From assembly GCF_018555685.1 (NCBI RefSeq), contig NZ_JAFLWW010000005.1:310001-374000 (forward strand): a stretch of DNA of 64,000 nt. Reading direction: 5' to 3'. The notes below the pieces were generated by a model that saw only the letters and a list, made by a program, of their open reading frames with translations, was not told where the DNA came from and ran no database searches. Positions 7,169-17,428 of this stretch are shown in pieces. Source of the stretch: Aminobacter anthyllidis (GTDB lineage Bacteria > Pseudomonadota > Alphaproteobacteria > Rhizobiales > Rhizobiaceae). Position 1 is the stretch's first letter; the number at the start of each line of letters is the position of its first letter. Made by a program: the position numbers and the translations under genes.

Positions 7169-8605
7169 ATGAGCGTAACTGACGCCAACAGCCCGCTGGC
7201 CGCATCGCTTGCGAGCCAGCGGGTGAGAGGCATGGCAATCGTCGGCGGCGTGATTTTCGCTGCGGCACTTTTCGGAATCCTCACCCGCCCTGTCGGCTTC
7301 CTCGCTAGTTTCTGGCCGGCGAACGCCATCCTTCTCGGCATGATGGTGCGCAACCCGCGTTATGCCCGCCCCGAGGCATGGGCCGCGGCTTTCCTGGGCT
7401 ACATCGCCGCCGACCTCGTCACCGGGGGCAGCTGGCACATCACACTGTGGCTGACCATTGCCAACATGGCCGGCTCGGTGACCGGCTACTTCTGCTTCCA
7501 GTTTGTCACCGACAAGGACCGCAGGCTGCGGCATGCCATCTCGGTGCTCTACCTGTTTGGCATATGCTGCGTGCTGGCCCTGGTCTCGGCGCTTGTCGGC
7601 GGAGGCGCAGTCGCGGTGCTGTTCGATCGCGACTTGACCCAGGGCGTCGTCTTCTGGTGGGTAACCGAACTCGCCAACAACCTGATCATCCTGCCGCCGA
7701 TCCTGACGTTTCCCGGCTTCCGCATGGTTGCCAGCAACCTCAGCTCCGCCAGCGCCATGTCTCGCGCAAACGTGGTGCATTGGCTGCCCTGCCTTGCACT
7801 GATCCTGTCCGTCATGGCCGGCGTGCTCATCGGCGGCGCCGGTACGCTTGCCTTTCCGATGCCGGCCCTGCTGTGGTGCGCGCTGAGCTACAGCCTGTTC
7901 ACGACATCGGTACAGACGATGCTGCTGTGCATCTGGCTTTTGATCGCCATCCCCGCCGGCATTGTCGCCATTCCGACGCTACCCGACCTGATCAATTCGC
8001 TCGATTCGATACGGCTCGGCATAGCGCTTACCGCGCTCGGCCCCTTGACGGTGGCCAGCATCAACTCGGCACGCCGGGACCTGATCGACAGGCTGACGCA
8101 GCTGGCAACCTACGACATGCTGACCGGTGCGCTGTCGCGTAGCGCCTTCTTCGAGCGCGGCCAGGACAGGCTCGGCGAACTTGTGCAAACGCGCGGCAAT
8201 ATTGCCGTGATGATGCTCGACCTCGATCATTTCAAGCACATCAACGACCGCCACGGTCATGCCGTCGGCGACGCCGTGCTCAAGGAATTCTGCGCGCTGG
8301 TGTCGACACACCTGCGCGCCCGCGACCTGTTCGGCCGCCTTGGCGGCGAGGAGTTCGCCGTGTTGCTGCCGGCAACCGACCTGATCGAGGCAACCGCGCT
8401 CGCCGAACGTATCCGCGTTGCAGTCGATGAAGCCGTGATCGCGATGGCTTCGAGCCCACACCTCGATTTTTCCGTGAGCGTCGGCGTTTCGGCATGCCGC
8501 GCCGAGCTCGACACAACGATCGACACGATGCTGGTGAAGGCAGACCACGCGCTCTACGAAGCCAAGGCCGGCGGGCGCAACCAGGTCCGTGTCGGCAGCA
8601 GCTGA
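7169..8605 (+). CDS. MASE1-type membrane diguanylate cyclase (GGDEF)
   Basis: A 478-aa protein predicted to make cyclic-di-GMP from two GTP. Residues ~15-295 form about eight hydrophobic helices with the MASE1-like FWPANAILLGMMVRNP segment (~50-65); this is a membrane sensor domain. The GGDEF domain follows (~315-475): LTGALSR, MLDLDHFKHINDRHGHAVGD, and the active-site loop GRLGGEEFAVLLP, a GGEEF variant that is normally active. RxxD of the inhibitory site is not obvious. The frame is open to 6983, but homologous-looking sequence begins with the ATG at 7169. The ribosome site is weak. The gene is single and converges on the MBL gene. Confidence 0.87.
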   Translation: MSVTDANSPLAASLASQRVRGMAIVGGVIFAAALFGILTRPVGFLASFWPANAILLGMMVRNPRYARPEAWAAAFLGYIAADLVTGGSWHITLWLTIANMAGSVTGYFCFQFVTDKDRRLRHAISVLYLFGICCVLALVSALVGGGAVAVLFDRDLTQGVVFWWVTELANNLIILPPILTFPGFRMVASNLSSASAMSRANVVHWLPCLALILSVMAGVLIGGAGTLAFPMPALLWCALSYSLFTTSVQTMLLCIWLLIAIPAGIVAIPTLPDLINSLDSIRLGIALTALGPLTVASINSARRDLIDRLTQLATYDMLTGALSRSAFFERGQDRLGELVQTRGNIAVMMLDLDHFKHINDRHGHAVGDAVLKEFCALVSTHLRARDLFGRLGGEEFAVLLPATDLIEATALAERIRVAVDEAVIAMASSPHLDFSVSVGVSACRAELDTTIDTMLVKADHALYEAKAGGRNQVRVGSS

Positions 8606-8612
8606 AGCAACG

Positions 8613-9419
8613 TCAGACGCCTTCGAGGACAATGATTGTCGGCCGGTCGGGCAGTGATCTCAGCGACACCTTGAGCGAGCGGCTGTCGCGGAACTCGACG
8701 GCAAAGCCGTCACCCATCATCGCGGTGAACTCACCGATCGGCGTCGAGTGGCGATGCATCGGCAGGATCATCGAGGAATAGAGCCGGGTCGTGATCTCGG
8801 TCATCGCGTCGATCGACAATGTCATGCCGCCGTCGATCGGCACCATGACGACGTCGAGCCTGCCGATGGCGCCGTAGTGCGCGTCCTCCAGCCGGTGATG
8901 CAGATGGCCGAGATGGCCGATGCACAGGCCGGCGACCTCGAAGATGAAGATCGAATTGCCGTCGCGCTCCATCTCACTGAGGCGCCTGATGTCGGTCGGC
9001 ACGTTGCGGACATAGACGTCTTCGACAACCAGCGCATGCTTCGCAGGACCGCCGTCCGGATTCCAGCCGCGCAGCACGTGTTCGATGCCCTTGTCGGGAA
9101 AGTCGCTGTAGTGGGTGCGGTGCGCCTTGTTCATGGTGACGATGCGCGGCAGCGGGTTTGAACCGTAGATGCCGCTATAGTCGGTCGCGATGCGTACGCC
9201 GCCGGGCGTTTCGATGACATAGGTCGAGTGGCCGGCATAGGTGATGGTGACGTCGCCATCGACGAAGGCCTGAGCCGGGGTAAAGCTGGCAAAAGTGGCC
9301 TCGGGCAGCGCCTGGGCGATGGCCATGCATTTGCTGGGCACCGGATCGTCCGCCGCCCATGCCGGCATCGAACCGACCAACAGGGTGGCAATGCAGGCGG
9401 CGAACAGGCGAAGGGGCAT
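8613..9419 (-). CDS. Exported MBL-fold metallo-hydrolase
   Basis: A 268-aa protein with a Sec signal peptide (MPLRLFAACIATLLVGSMPAWA, cleavage after AWA near 22). The body resembles UlaG-like metallo-beta-lactamase-fold hydrolases: ITYAGHSTYVIETPGG, ATDYSG, then GHLGHLHHRLE (~165-175), VVMVPIDGG and PMHRHS. The canonical HxHxDH motif is not intact; in its place there is NKAHRTHYSD. Catalytic class is therefore uncertain. It is probably periplasmic. It stands alone, converging on the GGDEF gene and diverging from yebC. Confidence 0.75.
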   Translation of the reverse strand: MPLRLFAACIATLLVGSMPAWAADDPVPSKCMAIAQALPEATFASFTPAQAFVDGDVTITYAGHSTYVIETPGGVRIATDYSGIYGSNPLPRIVTMNKAHRTHYSDFPDKGIEHVLRGWNPDGGPAKHALVVEDVYVRNVPTDIRRLSEMERDGNSIFIFEVAGLCIGHLGHLHHRLEDAHYGAIGRLDVVMVPIDGGMTLSIDAMTEITTRLYSSMILPMHRHSTPIGEFTAMMGDGFAVEFRDSRSLKVSLRSLPDRPTIIVLEGV

Positions 9420-9584
9420 GGCGCTCTCGGAAGTTCGTGGCGAGGCCGCACTATCTCAGCCAGCCGGTAGGCGGTAGAGTCACGTTTTCGCGAGTTCGTC
9501 GAAGGCCAAACGCTGGACGTATTGAGCCGATTTATCTATAACGCGGCCCATTCCAACACTGCCGAAGCGACAAACAGGGGTCCC

Positions 9585-10334
9585 ATGGCCGGCCATTCAC
9601 AGTTCAAGAACATCATGCACCGCAAGGGCCGCCAGGACGCGGTGCGGTCGAAGATGTTCTCAAAGCTCGCGCGCGAAATCACCGTTGCAGCAAAGACCGG
9701 CGTGCCCGACCCGACGATGAACCCGCGCCTGCGCCTTGCCGTGCAGAACGCCAAGGCCGTTTCGATGCCCAAGGACAACATCGCCCGCGCCATCTCCAAG
9801 GCCTCGATGGGCGACGCCGAGAACTATGAAGAAGTGCGCTACGAGGGTTATGGCCCCGGTGGCGTGGCGCTGATCGTCGAAGCACTGACCGACAACCGCA
9901 ACCGTTCGGCCTCCAACGTGCGCGCAGCCTTCACCAAATCAGGCGGGGCGCTTGGCGAAACCGGCTCGGTGTCGTTCATGTGGGACCGTGTCGGCGAAAT
10001 CGTCTATCCGGCGACCGCCGGCGATGCGGACAAGGTCATGGATGCGGCAATCGAGGCCGGCGCCGACGACGTGCAGTCGGACGAGGACGGCCACACCATC
10101 ATCTGCGCTTTCGAAAACCTCGGCGAGGTGTCCAAGGCGCTCGAAAGCTCGCTCGGCGACGCCGAGTCGGTGAAGATCATCTGGAAGCCGCAGAACAACA
10201 TTCCGGTCGACGAAGAGCGCGCCCAATCGCTGATGAAGCTTGTCGGCACGCTCGAAGACGACGACGACGTGCAGAACGTCTACGCCAACTTCGAAGTCGA
10301 CGAAGCAACGATGGCCAAGCTCAGCGCTGCTTGA
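9585..10334 (+). CDS. yebC: YebC/PmpR (TACO1) family protein
   Basis: A 249-aa cytoplasmic protein with the invariant N-terminus [18 protein letters not shown] and the conserved stretch [19 protein letters not shown] near 85-103. Family members bind DNA or the ribosome; recent work on YebC supports a role in translating proline-rich stretches, and the mitochondrial TACO1 is a translation activator. The ATG at 9585 gives the family N-terminus; upstream in-frame codons are not conserved in type. A strong terminator follows. In many alphaproteobacteria yebC lies near ruvC; here they are 31 kb apart. Confidence 0.93.
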   Translation: MAGHSQFKNIMHRKGRQDAVRSKMFSKLAREITVAAKTGVPDPTMNPRLRLAVQNAKAVSMPKDNIARAISKASMGDAENYEEVRYEGYGPGGVALIVEALTDNRNRSASNVRAAFTKSGGALGETGSVSFMWDRVGEIVYPATAGDADKVMDAAIEAGADDVQSDEDGHTIICAFENLGEVSKALESSLGDAESVKIIWKPQNNIPVDEERAQSLMKLVGTLEDDDDVQNVYANFEVDEATMAKLSAA

Positions 10335-10340
10335 GTTCAG

Positions 10341-10370
10341 AACGCCCTGGCAACCCAGGGCGTTTTCGTT
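10341..10370 (+). terminator. Rho-independent terminator after yebC
   Basis: Perfect 10-bp stem aacgccctgg / ccagggcgtt with a caac loop and a tttcgttt tail. Confidence 0.85.
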
Positions 10371-10386
10371 TGACACCTTTTGTCCT

Positions 10387-10546
10387 GCGTCCTTCGAGGC
10401 TCGCCCGTTGGGCGAGCACCTCAGGATGAGGACCGTGGCGCCCAGCACAATCTGGTGTTGCCACTGGCCTGAACATCGAACCGTTGGAGGGACGGCACCG
10501 TCCTTCCTCATCCTGAGGTGCCCGCGAAGCGGGCCTCGAAGGACGC
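10387..10546. repeat. Long palindromic rhizobial repeat
   Basis: Outer arms gcgtccttcgaggc (10387-10400) and gcctcgaaggacgc (10533-10546) are exact reverse complements; inner arms cacctcaggatgagga (10417-10432) and tcctcatcctgaggtg (10505-10520) are also exact. The 'CGTCCTTCGAGGC ... CTCAGGATGAGGA' pair is a familiar dispersed element in Rhizobiales genomes. It ends only 22 nt before the SelW-like gene's start, so it forms part of that gene's leader or promoter region. Confidence 0.8.
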
Positions 10547-10568
10547 ACCACTCAGCAGCGGGTTGCCA

Positions 10569-10880
10569 ATGACCGACGCCCCTTTGCCCCAGATCCGCAT
10601 CACCTACTGCACCCAGTGCATGTGGCTTCTGCGTGCCGGCTGGATGGCTCAGGAGCTGTTGTCGACCTTCGGCACGGAGCTTGGCGAGGTGACGCTGGTG
10701 CCGGGCACGGGCGGCGTGTTCACTATCACATGCAACGACACGCTGGTGTGGGACCGCAAGCGCGACGGCGGCTTTCCCGATGCGGCCAAGCTGAAACAGC
10801 TGGTGCGCGACATCATCGACCCCGAGCGCGACCTCGGCCATTCCGACCGCAAGGGCCACAAGTCCAAGGACCCGGCCTGA
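10569..10880 (+). CDS. SelT/SelW/SelH-like (Rdx) thioredoxin-fold protein
   Basis: A 103-aa protein with the redox motif CTQC at residues 14-17 in the position of the selenocysteine-containing CxxU of SelW (ITYCTQCMWLLRAGWMAQEL). The family pattern continues with LVPGTGGVFTITCNDTLVWDRK and ends in a basic tail (SDRKGHKSKD). It is thought to be a glutathione-linked redox protein; the bacterial substrate is unknown. Both motif positions are cysteine, so no SECIS is needed. The start follows the repeat closely, with no clear Shine-Dalgarno. Confidence 0.85.
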   Translation: MTDAPLPQIRITYCTQCMWLLRAGWMAQELLSTFGTELGEVTLVPGTGGVFTITCNDTLVWDRKRDGGFPDAAKLKQLVRDIIDPERDLGHSDRKGHKSKDPA

Positions 10881-11006
10881 GCAGCGCAAAAAGCAACGCG
10901 CGACCGCCGAACCCTCAAGCCGCGCCACAGATAAGTTCGAATTGCTGAGCAAGCAGGACATCGCGCCGCGGGATGGCGCGACACCAGCGGCAGAGCGGAA
11001 AGCACC

Positions 11007-12083
11007 ATGACCACCAAACCACGCATCGCAGTTCTTTTCGGCGGACGCTCTTCCGAGCACGACGTCTCGCTCATGTCGGCAAGCAATGTCGTCAAGGCGA
11101 TCGATGTTTCCAGATACGAGGTGGTGCCTGTCGGCGTTGCCCGCGACGGCCGCTGGTTCCTGGCTGAACTCGACCGCGACGGCGCGCTGCCCAAGGCGGT
11201 GCCCGTGGGCGGCACGGAGGTGGCACTGGTGCCCGGCGGCAAGGGACGCATGGTCGCCCTGCCCGCCGGCGAAACGCCGTTCGAACTGCCAAGGGTCGAC
11301 GTGCTGTTTCCGGTGCTGCATGGTCCGTTCGGCGAGGATGGCGCGGTCCAGGGTCTCGCCGAGGTGGCCGACATTCCTTATGTCGGCTCCGGCGTGCTCG
11401 GCTCGGCCAACGCCATGGACAAGGACGTGGCCAAGCGGCTGATGAAGCAGGCCGGGGTGCCGGTGGCGCGTGGCGTGACCGTGCATTTTGGCGACCGTCC
11501 CTCTTTCGATGCCATCAAGGCCGAGCTCGGGCTGCCCGTCTTCGTCAAGCCGGCGCGGCAAGGCTCATCCGTCGGCGTCAGCAAGGCCGAGACGGCAGAG
11601 CAGCTGGACACCGCGCTTACCGAGGCCTTCAAATATGACCGCAAGGTGCTGATCGAGGAGTTCGTCGCCGGCCGCGAGGTCGAGTTCGCCGTGCTCGAGG
11701 CGCCCGACGGAAAGCTCTCCGTCTCCGTGCCGGGCGAGATCGCGCCGGCAGCGAGCCACGGCTTCTACACCTACGAAGCCAAGTACATCGATGCCGACGG
11801 CGCGGCCCTGCGCATCCCGGCGGAGCTGCCGGAGGCCGCCACGGCCAGGCTGCAGGACGTTGCCCGCAGTGCCTTCCTGGCGCTCGGCTGCGAAAGCATG
11901 GCGCGCGTCGACTTCTTCGTCCTCGCCGACGGCTCGGCACTGGTCAACGAGGTCAACACCATCCCCGGCTTCACCAACATCAGCATGTATCCGAAGACCA
12001 TGGCCGCCTCCGGCGTATCCTACCCCGATCTTGTCGGCCGGCTGATCGAACATGCCGTGGCGCGCTGGAAGCGCCAGGTTTGA
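11007..12083 (+). CDS. ddl: D-alanine--D-alanine ligase
   Basis: A 358-aa ATP-grasp enzyme joining two D-Ala for peptidoglycan precursors. The N-terminus has IAVLFGGRSSEHDVSLMSA, the first family signature (HDVS). The middle has HGPFGEDGAVQGLAE and VGSGVLGSANAMDK. The ATP-grasp region has VFVKPARQGSSVGVSK. The C-terminus has the metal-binding NEVNTIPGFT. The long form (358 aa rather than ~305) suggests the class with an extra N-terminal insert, closer to DdlA. This gene lies outside the mur cluster, which supports a DdlA-type housekeeping or second copy. A terminator follows. Confidence 0.93.
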   Translation: MTTKPRIAVLFGGRSSEHDVSLMSASNVVKAIDVSRYEVVPVGVARDGRWFLAELDRDGALPKAVPVGGTEVALVPGGKGRMVALPAGETPFELPRVDVLFPVLHGPFGEDGAVQGLAEVADIPYVGSGVLGSANAMDKDVAKRLMKQAGVPVARGVTVHFGDRPSFDAIKAELGLPVFVKPARQGSSVGVSKAETAEQLDTALTEAFKYDRKVLIEEFVAGREVEFAVLEAPDGKLSVSVPGEIAPAASHGFYTYEAKYIDADGAALRIPAELPEAATARLQDVARSAFLALGCESMARVDFFVLADGSALVNEVNTIPGFTNISMYPKTMAASGVSYPDLVGRLIEHAVARWKRQV

Positions 12084-12090
12084 GACAGAA

Positions 12091-12120
12091 AAGGCCGGGT
12101 CAGCCCCGGCCTTTTTCGTT
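12091..12120 (+). terminator. Rho-independent terminator after ddl
   Basis: Stem aaggccggg / cccggcctt with a tcagc loop and a tttcgttt tail. Confidence 0.85.
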
Positions 12121-12176
12121 TCGTGCTTTGCGCATGGTGCTTTCCGAAGATCGAAGCCGATCGTCGGGCCGATGCG

Positions 12177-12665
12177 TCAAGCAGCGCGGGCAAAGGCCAT
12201 GACGAACGAGGCCAGCGACACCAGGCAGGCGACCGTGCGGACATGGTTCCACGGCAGCCACTCCTTGAGGTAGCGCGTCCACATGGCAGCCCCTTCGGCA
12301 CTTGCCGGGTCGACGGCGGCGATCGCATCGTTGAGCGGCACGTTGAAAACCATCGTTACCGCAAAGCAGCCCAGCAGATAGGCGGCGCTGCCGGCAAGCA
12401 GCCAGGCCGCGCCCGCCTCGCTCCAGCCGAAGACCGCCTTGGCACCGAGCAACAGCGACAGCACCGCGAGCCCCATGAACACCAGCATGAACAGCGGGTT
12501 GATGATGGTGACGTTGATCTGCTGCATGGCGGCGATGCCCTGTGGCACCGGCAATCTGGCAAACGACGCCATGATGGTGTTGGAGAAGATGAAGAACAGG
12601 CCCGCCGCGATACCGCTGCCGAGCACCGCGAGGAAGATGAGTGCGGTGAAAGCTGCAGCGATCAT
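12177..12665 (-). CDS. DUF1772 (anthrone-oxygenase-like) membrane protein
   Basis: A 162-aa protein with four hydrophobic helices (residues 3-25, ~55-75, ~82-105, ~140-160) and the DUF1772 features GLFFIFSNTIM and MWTRYLKEWLPWNHVRT. Some fungal relatives are anthrone oxygenases; in bacteria the role is unknown. Its start overlaps the end of the upstream NmrA-like gene by 4 nt (ATGA), so both are translated as one unit under the divergent TetR regulator. Confidence 0.85.
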   Translation of the reverse strand: MIAAAFTALIFLAVLGSGIAAGLFFIFSNTIMASFARLPVPQGIAAMQQINVTIINPLFMLVFMGLAVLSLLLGAKAVFGWSEAGAAWLLAGSAAYLLGCFAVTMVFNVPLNDAIAAVDPASAEGAAMWTRYLKEWLPWNHVRTVACLVSLASFVMAFARAA

Positions 12666-13507
12666 TTCTTGTCTCCCCAGATACCGGTTGCGGCGACAGT
12701 CTTGGCATAGTCTTTGAAGTCGCGCGCGGACCGGCCGAGCGCCTGGCTGACGCCGTCCACAACATGCTGGTTGCGGCCATCGAGCACTTCTGTGAACAGC
12801 ATCATCAGAAGGCCGACTACGTCGTGTGGCAGTTGCGCAGCGACGAGGCCGGTCTTGAAGTCGGCGGCGCTGATCTCGAAAAAGCGGATATCGCGACCGG
12901 TGGCCCTGGCGATCTCGGTTACGGCCTCGGCAAAGGTCAGCAGGCGCGGGCCGGTGAGTTCGTAGAGCTGGCCGATATGGCGCTCGTCAGTGAAGGCGGC
13001 GACCGAGGCGTCGGCGATGTCGTCGGTATCAACGAAGGGTTCGCCGACGCTGCCCACCGGCAGCGCGACCTCGCCTGAAAGCACGGCGTCGAGCAGGAAG
13101 CTCTCGCTGAAATTCTGCATGAACCAGCTGCAGCGCAGGATCGTCCAGTCGGCGCCGGACTGCCGAACTGTGGCCTCGGCCTGCTGCGCCTCGGGCTCGC
13201 CGCGCCCGGACAACAGCACCAGGCGCTTGACGCCCATGCCGACGGCGAATTCGGCGAATGCGCCGACGACCTCGGCGGCACCTGGGGCCGCCAGGTCGGG
13301 ATAGTAGGAGATGTAGACGGCACCGACGCCATCGAGCGCCGAGGCCCAGGTGGCGCGGTCGTCCCAGTCGAAGGACGGTGTGGCGCCGCGCGAACCGATT
13401 CGGACGGGCAGATTGCGCGCCGTAAGCTGCTCGGCGATGCGGCGGCCGGTCTTGCCGGTGCCGCCAAGGATGAGAATGGGCTTCATGTCATGCTGGGGTG
13501 CGGTCAT
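12662..13507 (-). CDS. NmrA-like NAD(P)-binding reductase
   Basis: A 281-aa atypical short-chain dehydrogenase. The N-terminal Rossmann motif is LILGGTGKTGRRIAEQL (GxxGxxG). RLVLLSGRGEP follows at ~95, ILRCSWFMQNFSE at ~130-142 and PFVDTDDIADAS at ~160; there is no YxxxK catalytic pair. This is the pattern of NmrA and of quinone/azo reductase-like relatives, which may sense or reduce using NADPH. It has two possible starts (MTAPQHDMKP); the internal Met8 begins the usual family N-terminus. It is divergent from the TetR gene. Confidence 0.85.
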   Translation of the reverse strand: MTAPQHDMKPILILGGTGKTGRRIAEQLTARNLPVRIGSRGATPSFDWDDRATWASALDGVGAVYISYYPDLAAPGAAEVVGAFAEFAVGMGVKRLVLLSGRGEPEAQQAEATVRQSGADWTILRCSWFMQNFSESFLLDAVLSGEVALPVGSVGEPFVDTDDIADASVAAFTDERHIGQLYELTGPRLLTFAEAVTEIARATGRDIRFFEISAADFKTGLVAAQLPHDVVGLLMMLFTEVLDGRNQHVVDGVSQALGRSARDFKDYAKTVAATGIWGDKK

Positions 13508-13538
13508 CTTGGCCTCCTTCGTTAACGTGAGTATTCCT

Positions 13539-13554
13539 CACATTTGCAAATGTG
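13539..13554. promoter_or_regulatory. Perfect 16-bp palindromic operator
   Basis: CACATTTGCAAATGTG, fully self-complementary, between the divergent NmrA-like and TetR genes. A second half-site (tgagtattcctca) lies just to the left. It is probably the TetR binding site. Confidence 0.75.
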
Positions 13555-13606
13555 ATAAACCCTCATATTATGGAGGTCAAGCGGATTCGTTGCGGGCAAG
13601 AGAACC

Positions 13607-14233
13607 ATGGAAGCGATCGAAGACAATTCAGGCCAGGCGCTGCGGCGCGCGCCGAGCCAGAAGCGCAGCCAGGAACGCGTCGAGCGCATGCTGCAGGCGG
13701 CAAGCGCGCTGATCTCGGAAGGCGGCAGCGACGCGATGCGCATGGGCGAAGTGGCCGAACGCGCAGGCGTGTCGATCGGCTCGCTCTACCAGTACTTTCC
13801 CGACAAGGGCGCGATCATCCGCACGCTGGCCGAGCGCTACAATGCCGAAGGCCGCGCCTGCATTTCAGACGGGCTGGCCGGCGTGGGCGACATGAAGGGG
13901 CTGATCGACGCCTTCGGCGGGCTGATCGACGTCTATTACGGCATCTTCCTGGCCGAACCCGTGATGCGCGACATCTGGTCGGGCACGCAGGCCGACAAGG
14001 CGCTGCGCGACATCGACCTGCGCGACTCCAGGGCCAATGGCGCGCTGCTGGCCGAGGCGTGGCACCGCGTCGCGCCCGGCGCCGATACGGTCGAGGTCGA
14101 GCGCAAGGCATTCCTGATCATGTCGCTGGGCGAGGCGACGATGCGGCTGGCGATCTCGGTCGAACGCGCCGAGGGCGACGCGCTGGTGGCCGATTACAAG
14201 GCGATGGCGCTGCGGGAGATCGCGGCGTTGTAG
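13607..14233 (+). CDS. TetR/AcrR-family transcriptional regulator
   Basis: A 208-aa repressor with the HTH in residues 19-65: RVERMLQAASALISEGG, then MGEVAERAGVSIGSLYQYFP (recognition helix, classic GSLYQYFPDK ending). The rest is an all-helical ligand-binding domain. It is divergent from the NmrA-DUF1772 pair, with a perfect palindrome between, so it likely represses both directions until a hydrophobic ligand binds. The ATG at 13607 is preceded by only a weak ribosome site. Confidence 0.9.
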   Translation: MEAIEDNSGQALRRAPSQKRSQERVERMLQAASALISEGGSDAMRMGEVAERAGVSIGSLYQYFPDKGAIIRTLAERYNAEGRACISDGLAGVGDMKGLIDAFGGLIDVYYGIFLAEPVMRDIWSGTQADKALRDIDLRDSRANGALLAEAWHRVAPGADTVEVERKAFLIMSLGEATMRLAISVERAEGDALVADYKAMALREIAAL

Positions 14234-14240
14234 GCGGGAT

Positions 14241-14351
14241 TCCCCTCCCCTTGTGGGGAGGGGTTAGGGGTGGGGGTAACTTGCGCACCCGGCAGACGAA
14301 CGCGTGTAGCCGGACCCCCACCCTTTATCCCTCCCCACAAGGGGAGGGAGG
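14241..14351. repeat. Rhizobial CTCCCC/GGGGAG palindromic repeat
   Basis: tcccctccccttgtggggaggggttagggg at the left end is mirrored by ccaccctttatccctccccacaaggggaggg at the right end, around a 50-nt centre. It resembles the 628-789 element in its ends but not its core. It lies in the gap between the converging tetR and rpmE genes. Confidence 0.75.
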
Positions 14352-14412
14352 GCGTCAGTGCCCAGCGCATCCTCACGTGTTTGCGCAACAGCTTGCGCCA
14401 ACACGACCCGGA

Positions 14413-14441
14413 AAACAAAAAACCCGCCACGAGGGCGGGTT
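14413..14441 (-). terminator. Rho-independent terminator of rpmE
   Basis: Read on the minus strand: aacccgcc / ggcgggtt stem with a ctcgt loop, followed by ttttgttttcc. Confidence 0.85.
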
Positions 14442-14466
14442 CTTGATATGCTTGAAGCGGGCCGGC

Positions 14467-14688
14467 TTAGATGCCGAGGCCTTCGTAGCGCTTCTTGAAC
14501 TTCGACAGACGGCCGCCGCGATCGAGCAGGTTGTGCTGGCCGCCGGTCCAGGCCGGGTGCGTGGTCGGGTCGATATCGAGGTTCATCGTATCGCCTTCCT
14601 TGCCCCAGGTGGAGCGGGTCATGTATTCGGTGCCATTGGTCATGACGATCTTGATGGCGTGGTAGTCGGGATGGATATCGGCTTTCAT
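14467..14688 (-). CDS. rpmE: 50S ribosomal protein L31 (zinc-free, C-minus form)
   Basis: A 73-aa ribosomal protein starting [19 protein letters not shown] and ending [10 protein letters not shown]. The zinc-binding CxxC pairs of classical L31 are missing, as is normal in alphaproteobacteria. Motifs [15 protein letters not shown] and [14 protein letters not shown] identify it. The open frame extends to 14781, but the family start is at 14688, after ggaacagag. Its own terminator follows. It is divergent from the ABC exporter gene. Confidence 0.95.
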   Translation of the reverse strand: MKADIHPDYHAIKIVMTNGTEYMTRSTWGKEGDTMNLDIDPTTHPAWTGGQHNLLDRGGRLSKFKKRYEGLGI

Positions 14689-14875
14689 CGCTCTGTTCCT
14701 GCTGTCGCGGCGCGGCTTGCGCAGGTATCCTGCGGCGATGCGCCTCTTTCGAAAATTCGAAGCCACGGCTAGATAGGCCACAGCTTCAGAAACGGTCGGC
14801 GTGCCTATACATCAGCCGATTTCGAATCACAAGGCCGGGCGCTTGCAAATGGGCCGTGGCCGAGAGGGAAATAGC

Positions 14876-16681
<1,806 letters not shown>

Positions 16682-16706
16682 GCTGCCCTTGGATTGCAAG
16701 TCTCGA

Positions 16707-16731
16707 TGATACACATTCTTAATGTATATCA
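16707..16731. promoter_or_regulatory. Inverted-repeat operator of the first TA module
   Basis: TGATACACATT-CTT-AATGTATATCA, ten of eleven arm positions complementary, directly before the AAGGAGG ribosome site of the AbrB-type antitoxin. It fits autoregulation by the antitoxin. Confidence 0.7.
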
Positions 16732-16742
16732 AGGAGGCCGGC

Positions 16743-16973
16743 ATGCAGATTTCGAAATGGGGCAACAGTCTCGCCATCAGGTTGCCCGCCCAGGTCGTCG
16801 AGGCGCTTGACCTGAAAGAGGGTGACGAGATCGACATCCGGGTTGCCGGCGAGCGCGCTTTCGACATCGCTCTCGACAAAAGCCGCGAACGTGCACTTGA
16901 GCGCATCCGTGGCTTGCGCAAGCCGCTGCCCGCCGGGTGGCGGTTCGACCGCGACGAGGCAAACGTCCGGTAA
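16743..16973 (+). CDS. AbrB/MazE-type antitoxin (VapB-like)
   Basis: A 76-aa protein with the SpoVT/AbrB swapped-hairpin fold: MQISKWGNSLAIRLPAQVVE, then LDLKEGDEIDIRVAGE. The C-terminus (LRKPLPAGWRFDRDEAN) is the probable toxin-inhibiting tail. The ribosome site AAGGAGG is strong. The stop codon overlaps the start of the PIN toxin by one base (TAATG). It is preceded by an inverted repeat. Expected role: bind its own promoter and neutralise the downstream RNase. Confidence 0.88.
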   Translation: MQISKWGNSLAIRLPAQVVEALDLKEGDEIDIRVAGERAFDIALDKSRERALERIRGLRKPLPAGWRFDRDEANVR

Positions 16974-17392
16974 TGGCTGCTGTCGGCGAACTGCTCGACA
17001 CCAACATCCTCGTCTACGCCTTTACCACCGACCCGCGCAGCAAGGCGGCCGAACAGTTACTGGCCAAGGGCTGTAGCATCAGCGTCCAGGGGCTCAACGA
17101 GTTCGCCAATGTCGCGCATCGCCAGCTTGGCATGAGCTGGGCCGAGATCGGCGACGCCATCGCGATCATCCGCACGCTGTGTCCACGCGTACTGCCGCTG
17201 GATGCGGAAATCCACACAGAAGCCCTGAGACTGGCCGAACACGACGGCCTCTTGTTCTACGATGCGCTTGCGGTTGCCACCGCACTTCGTGCCGGCTGCG
17301 CCGTGCTCTGGTCGGAAGACATGCAGAACGGCAAGGTCATCGAAAGTCGGCTGCGGATCGTCAATCCATTCGCCGTCAGCGAGGGCGGATAG
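16973..17392 (+). CDS. PIN-domain ribonuclease toxin (VapC-like)
   Basis: A 139-aa toxin with all four acidic metal-ligand positions of PIN nucleases: LLDTNILVYAF (Asp9), LNEFANVAHR (Glu), FYDALAVATAL (Asp) and LWSEDMQNG (Asp). It begins on the last base of the antitoxin stop. VapC toxins cleave tRNA or rRNA and arrest growth when released. The catalytic set is intact, so the module may be active. Confidence 0.88.
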   Translation: MAAVGELLDTNILVYAFTTDPRSKAAEQLLAKGCSISVQGLNEFANVAHRQLGMSWAEIGDAIAIIRTLCPRVLPLDAEIHTEALRLAEHDGLLFYDALAVATALRAGCAVLWSEDMQNGKVIESRLRIVNPFAVSEGG

Positions 17393-17428
17393 GCCGTCGC
17401 CTCACGAACCGGCCCTATAGGCCAGCCC

